Of a stretch of DNA of 64,000 nt, positions 61,755 through 64,000 are shown piece after piece. A program made the position numbers and the translations under genes. Position 1 is the stretch's first letter. Every line of letters starts with the position of its first letter. The notes under the pieces are model-generated. The model was not told the origin of the DNA. It worked only from the letters and a program-made list of their open reading frames with translations, and did not search any database. This DNA comes from JALZMG01 sp963739975. Its GTDB lineage: Bacteria > Actinomycetota > Acidimicrobiia > Acidimicrobiales > Ilumatobacteraceae. Where the stretch lies: contig CAVUCK010000022.1 in assembly GCA_963739975.1 (NCBI GenBank), positions 248,001 to 312,000 on the forward strand. Direction: 5' to 3'.

Positions 61755-64000
61755 TCACGAGGCGGCGTGGAGGATGCCCTTGCGGATCTCGGCCCGATGG
61801 CCCTCGTCGGTGATCAGTCGGCCGTTCGCCCCCTGCACGTAGAACGTGTCGACGACGTCCTCGCCGACCGACTGCACCGTGGCGTGGCGGATGTCCAGGC
61901 CCAAATCGGCCAGCGACCGAGCGATCCGGTGCAGCACGCCGACGCGGTTGGGCGCTCGAACCTCGATGACCGTCGACGACGACGACGCGCCGTCGTGGAA
62001 CGTCACGGCGGGCTCGCTGGCCGGCGCGGCCTGCACGGCGCGGCGCCGGCGGTACGTGTGCGCCCGCTCAGCCAGCCGCGCCTCGATCGCCAGCTCACCG
62101 GCCAACGCCCGGCGCAGGTCGTCGAGCACGGCATCCCACGTCACCGAGCCGTGCTGGGCGGTCACCCGGAACTGGGACGCAGCCATGGCCGGCCCCCCGA
62201 GCTCGGCCGAGTACGCCCAGGCCGTCATCACGTCGAGCCCGCGCAGGGACAGCACCCCGGCGACGCGAGCGAACGTTCCGGGAACGTCGTCGCACACCAC
62301 GGTGACCCGATGCGTGCTGGTCGGTACCGACGCGGTGGTGGGACCGGACGGCACCTGCTCGGCGTCCTCGTCGACCCGCACATCGAGTCGACCGACGGCC
62401 ATCGCGGCGAGCGTCGGTGCGTCCGGGAACGGGGGCTCGGCATCGACGTCCTGGCCGTCGAGCGCCGACCTGGTGCGGGCGACGAGGTCGGCGACCAGCT
62501 GCGACTTCCACCCGCCCCACGCCGACGGGCCGGTGGCCAACGAATCGGCCTCCGTGAGCGCGTGGAGCAGTTCCAGCGTCGACACGTCGCCGACGGCGTC
62601 GGCGACCAGCCGGATGGTCGCCGGATCGGCGAGGTCGCGACGCACCGCCGTCTCGGCCAGCAGGAGGTGGTGGCGGATCACCCGCACGATCGTCGCCACG
62701 TCGTCGTCGGACAGGCCGAGGCGCGGGCCGATCGTGGCCATCAGCTCCACGCCGGCGTCGGTGTGATCGCCCGGGTAGCCCTTGCCGAGGTCGTGGAACA
62801 GCGCCGCCAGCACCAGCAGGTCTGGCCGCTCGACGCGATCGGCGAGGTCGGCGGCGTTGGCGGCGGCCTCCCAGAGGTGTCGATCGACGGTGAAGCGGTG
62901 GTAGGCGTTGCGCTGCGGGCGGCTGCGCGTCGGCTCCCATTCGGGCAGCAGCCGGACGAGCAGGCCGCGTTGGTCCAGCGCCTCGAACACATCGATGGCG
63001 CGATGGCCCTGGCGGAGGAGCGCGACCAGCTCGTCGAGCGCGCCGTCCGGCCACGCCGTGGCCCACACCGCGGGGTCGATCTCCTCGGCGAGCCGGTCGA
63101 GCGCCGATCGGGACAGCCGGACGTCACGCTGGGCGGCGACACGGGCTGCCCGCAGCACCAGCGTCGGGTCGGCGCGCCCGTCGGCACGCGGCGACAACGA
63201 GACCTCGCGATCCACGATGACCACGTCCGGAGCAACGCGCTCCTCGTGGCCGACCTGGTGGCGGCCGACGTGACGCCACGCCTCGTCGCCGATCCACGCG
63301 ATCGTGCGGGCCGCAGCGGCGACCTCGGCCATCAGCACGTCGGCGTCGGGCCGCACCAGCCGGCGAGCGACGGCGTCCTGGTCCTCCAACCGCAGCACGT
63401 CGCCGGGTCGTCGCGCCTCGCGGTGGAGGGCGACCCGCACGTCGAGCAGCTCGCCGTAGCAGCGGTCGAGCATGCCCCGGTCGTCGGCCGGCAGCACGAG
63501 GTCAGCGGCGGCCGCCCACCACAGTGTGTGCGCGTCGCGCAGCCCACCGTGGCCGTCCTTGAGGTCGGGCTCGAGCAGGTAGGCGACGTCACCGGCGTGG
63601 GCGCGACGCTCCAGCACCCGCGTGCGCAGCTGGTCGAGCCAACGCCGACCGTTGCGGCGCCACAGCGCCAGCGACTCGTTGGTCACCCGGGCGGCCAGCT
63701 CCTCGTCGCCCGCCAGCCAGCGCGCCGACAGCATGGCCGTCGCCGTGTCGAGGTCGTCGGCGGCCAGGTCGAGCTGGTCGCGAGTGGTGCGAACGGCGTG
63801 ACCGAGCTGCAAGCCGGCGTCCCACAGCGGGTACCACAGCGCGCCGGCCAGCTCCTCGATGTCCCGGCCCTTGGTCCGCTCGTGGACGAGCACGACGTCG
63901 ATGTCGCTGAACGGCGCCAGCTCGCGACGCCCGAACCCGCCGACGGCCAGCAGCGCGGCCACCCCCTTGCGCGGTCGCGATCGTCCAGCGGCCTCGGCGT
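61755..64000 (-). CDS. glnD: [protein-PII] uridylyltransferase, N-terminus beyond right edge
   Basis: At least 735 residues; the frame remains open to the window edge, so the start is missing. Nucleotidyltransferase motif GGFGRRELAPFSDIDVVLVH, LLEPDLKDGHGGLRDAHTLWW, HD phosphohydrolase ALFHDLGKGYPGDHTDAGVEL, and two ACT domains (TVVCDDVPGTFARVAGVLS and VIEVRAPNRVGVLHRIARS). GlnD uridylylates PII (GlnB/GlnK) and reverses it according to glutamine. amt and glnK would be expected beyond the edge. Confidence 0.95.
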   Translation of the reverse strand, partial: AEAAGRSRPRKGVAALLAVGGFGRRELAPFSDIDVVLVHERTKGRDIEELAGALWYPLWDAGLQLGHAVRTTRDQLDLAADDLDTATAMLSARWLAGDEELAARVTNESLALWRRNGRRWLDQLRTRVLERRAHAGDVAYLLEPDLKDGHGGLRDAHTLWWAAAADLVLPADDRGMLDRCYGELLDVRVALHREARRPGDVLRLEDQDAVARRLVRPDADVLMAEVAAAARTIAWIGDEAWRHVGRHQVGHEERVAPDVVIVDREVSLSPRADGRADPTLVLRAARVAAQRDVRLSRSALDRLAEEIDPAVWATAWPDGALDELVALLRQGHRAIDVFEALDQRGLLVRLLPEWEPTRSRPQRNAYHRFTVDRHLWEAAANAADLADRVERPDLLVLAALFHDLGKGYPGDHTDAGVELMATIGPRLGLSDDDVATIVRVIRHHLLLAETAVRRDLADPATIRLVADAVGDVSTLELLHALTEADSLATGPSAWGGWKSQLVADLVARTRSALDGQDVDAEPPFPDAPTLAAMAVGRLDVRVDEDAEQVPSGPTTASVPTSTHRVTVVCDDVPGTFARVAGVLSLRGLDVMTAWAYSAELGGPAMAASQFRVTAQHGSVTWDAVLDDLRRALAGELAIEARLAERAHTYRRRRAVQAAPASEPAVTFHDGASSSSTVIEVRAPNRVGVLHRIARSLADLGLDIRHATVQSVGEDVVDTFYVQGANGRLITDEGHRAEIRKGILHAAS

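Overview
The window is a GC-rich bacterial chromosome segment, densely packed with genes on both strands. Gene content points to an actinobacterium, and by inference to the Acidimicrobiia (Ilumatobacter-like). The signs are a UPF0182 membrane protein, DivIVA, AfsR/SARP regulators, a WS/DGAT acyltransferase, luciferase-like flavin oxidoreductases, an ECF42 sigma factor paired with a DGPF protein, an SCO6745-family protein, a HerA-like ATPase, many GTG starts and many 4-bp stop/start overlaps. I see no prophage, transposase, CRISPR array or rRNA. There is one tRNA, initiator tRNA-fMet.

Layout. 1-6.4 kb: oxidoreductases (LLM, nitroreductase, pirin), a DUF2786 protein, a PPOX/GAF/winged-helix pair and a hemerythrin. 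6.5-15.7 kb: a DNA-end-processing cluster, HerA-like ATPase - (broken FtsX-type permease) - SbcD - SbcC - NurA. Four apparent +1 frameshifts interrupt the permease and sbcC. 15.7-20.1 kb: small proteins and metabolic genes. 20.3-22.3 kb: alkylation repair, with alkB divergent from an ECF sigma factor/ogt operon; both promoters carry the same -35/-10-like sequence at the same distance from the start codon. 22.4-31.6 kb: ABC exporter, phosphotransferase, acyl-CoA synthetase, ECF42 module and WS/DGAT, separated by repeat elements. 31.7-36.2 kb: lipoprotein hydrolase, a WYL regulator with its likely operator, and a region of gene remnants. 36.3-39.5 kb: swivelling-domain phosphotransfer protein, TetR, a cupredoxin-like lipoprotein and tRNA-fMet. 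39.6-50.5 kb: TTC38-like protein, two large NB-ARC/TPR regulators around ThrH and a hydrolase, then PIG-L and DUF389. 50.6-57.4 kb: Lon/PDZ protease, DivIVA with a phage-head-protein-like tail, UPF0182, and a small membrane/HEAT-repeat pair. 57.5-64 kb: GNAT, SCO6745 protein, a probable selenoprotein, PAC2, NUDIX and the edge-truncated GlnD.

The most interesting gene is the redox protein at 58.9-60.0 kb. It is read through an in-frame TGA placed exactly at the first position of a WAxxUGC thioredoxin-type active site. A bacterial SECIS-like hairpin begins 13 nt after the TGA, and its apical loop lies 20 nt after it. The gene shares an ATGA overlap with an SCO6745-family gene.

A second theme is a set of interspersed inverted repeats in intergenic gaps: families A (3 copies), B (3 copies) and D (2 copies), plus several unique long hairpins, including a perfect 50-bp palindrome. 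They sit between convergent, tandem and divergent genes and none is linked to a transposase. All assignments come from reading the sequence; no database search was run, and family names are recalled.
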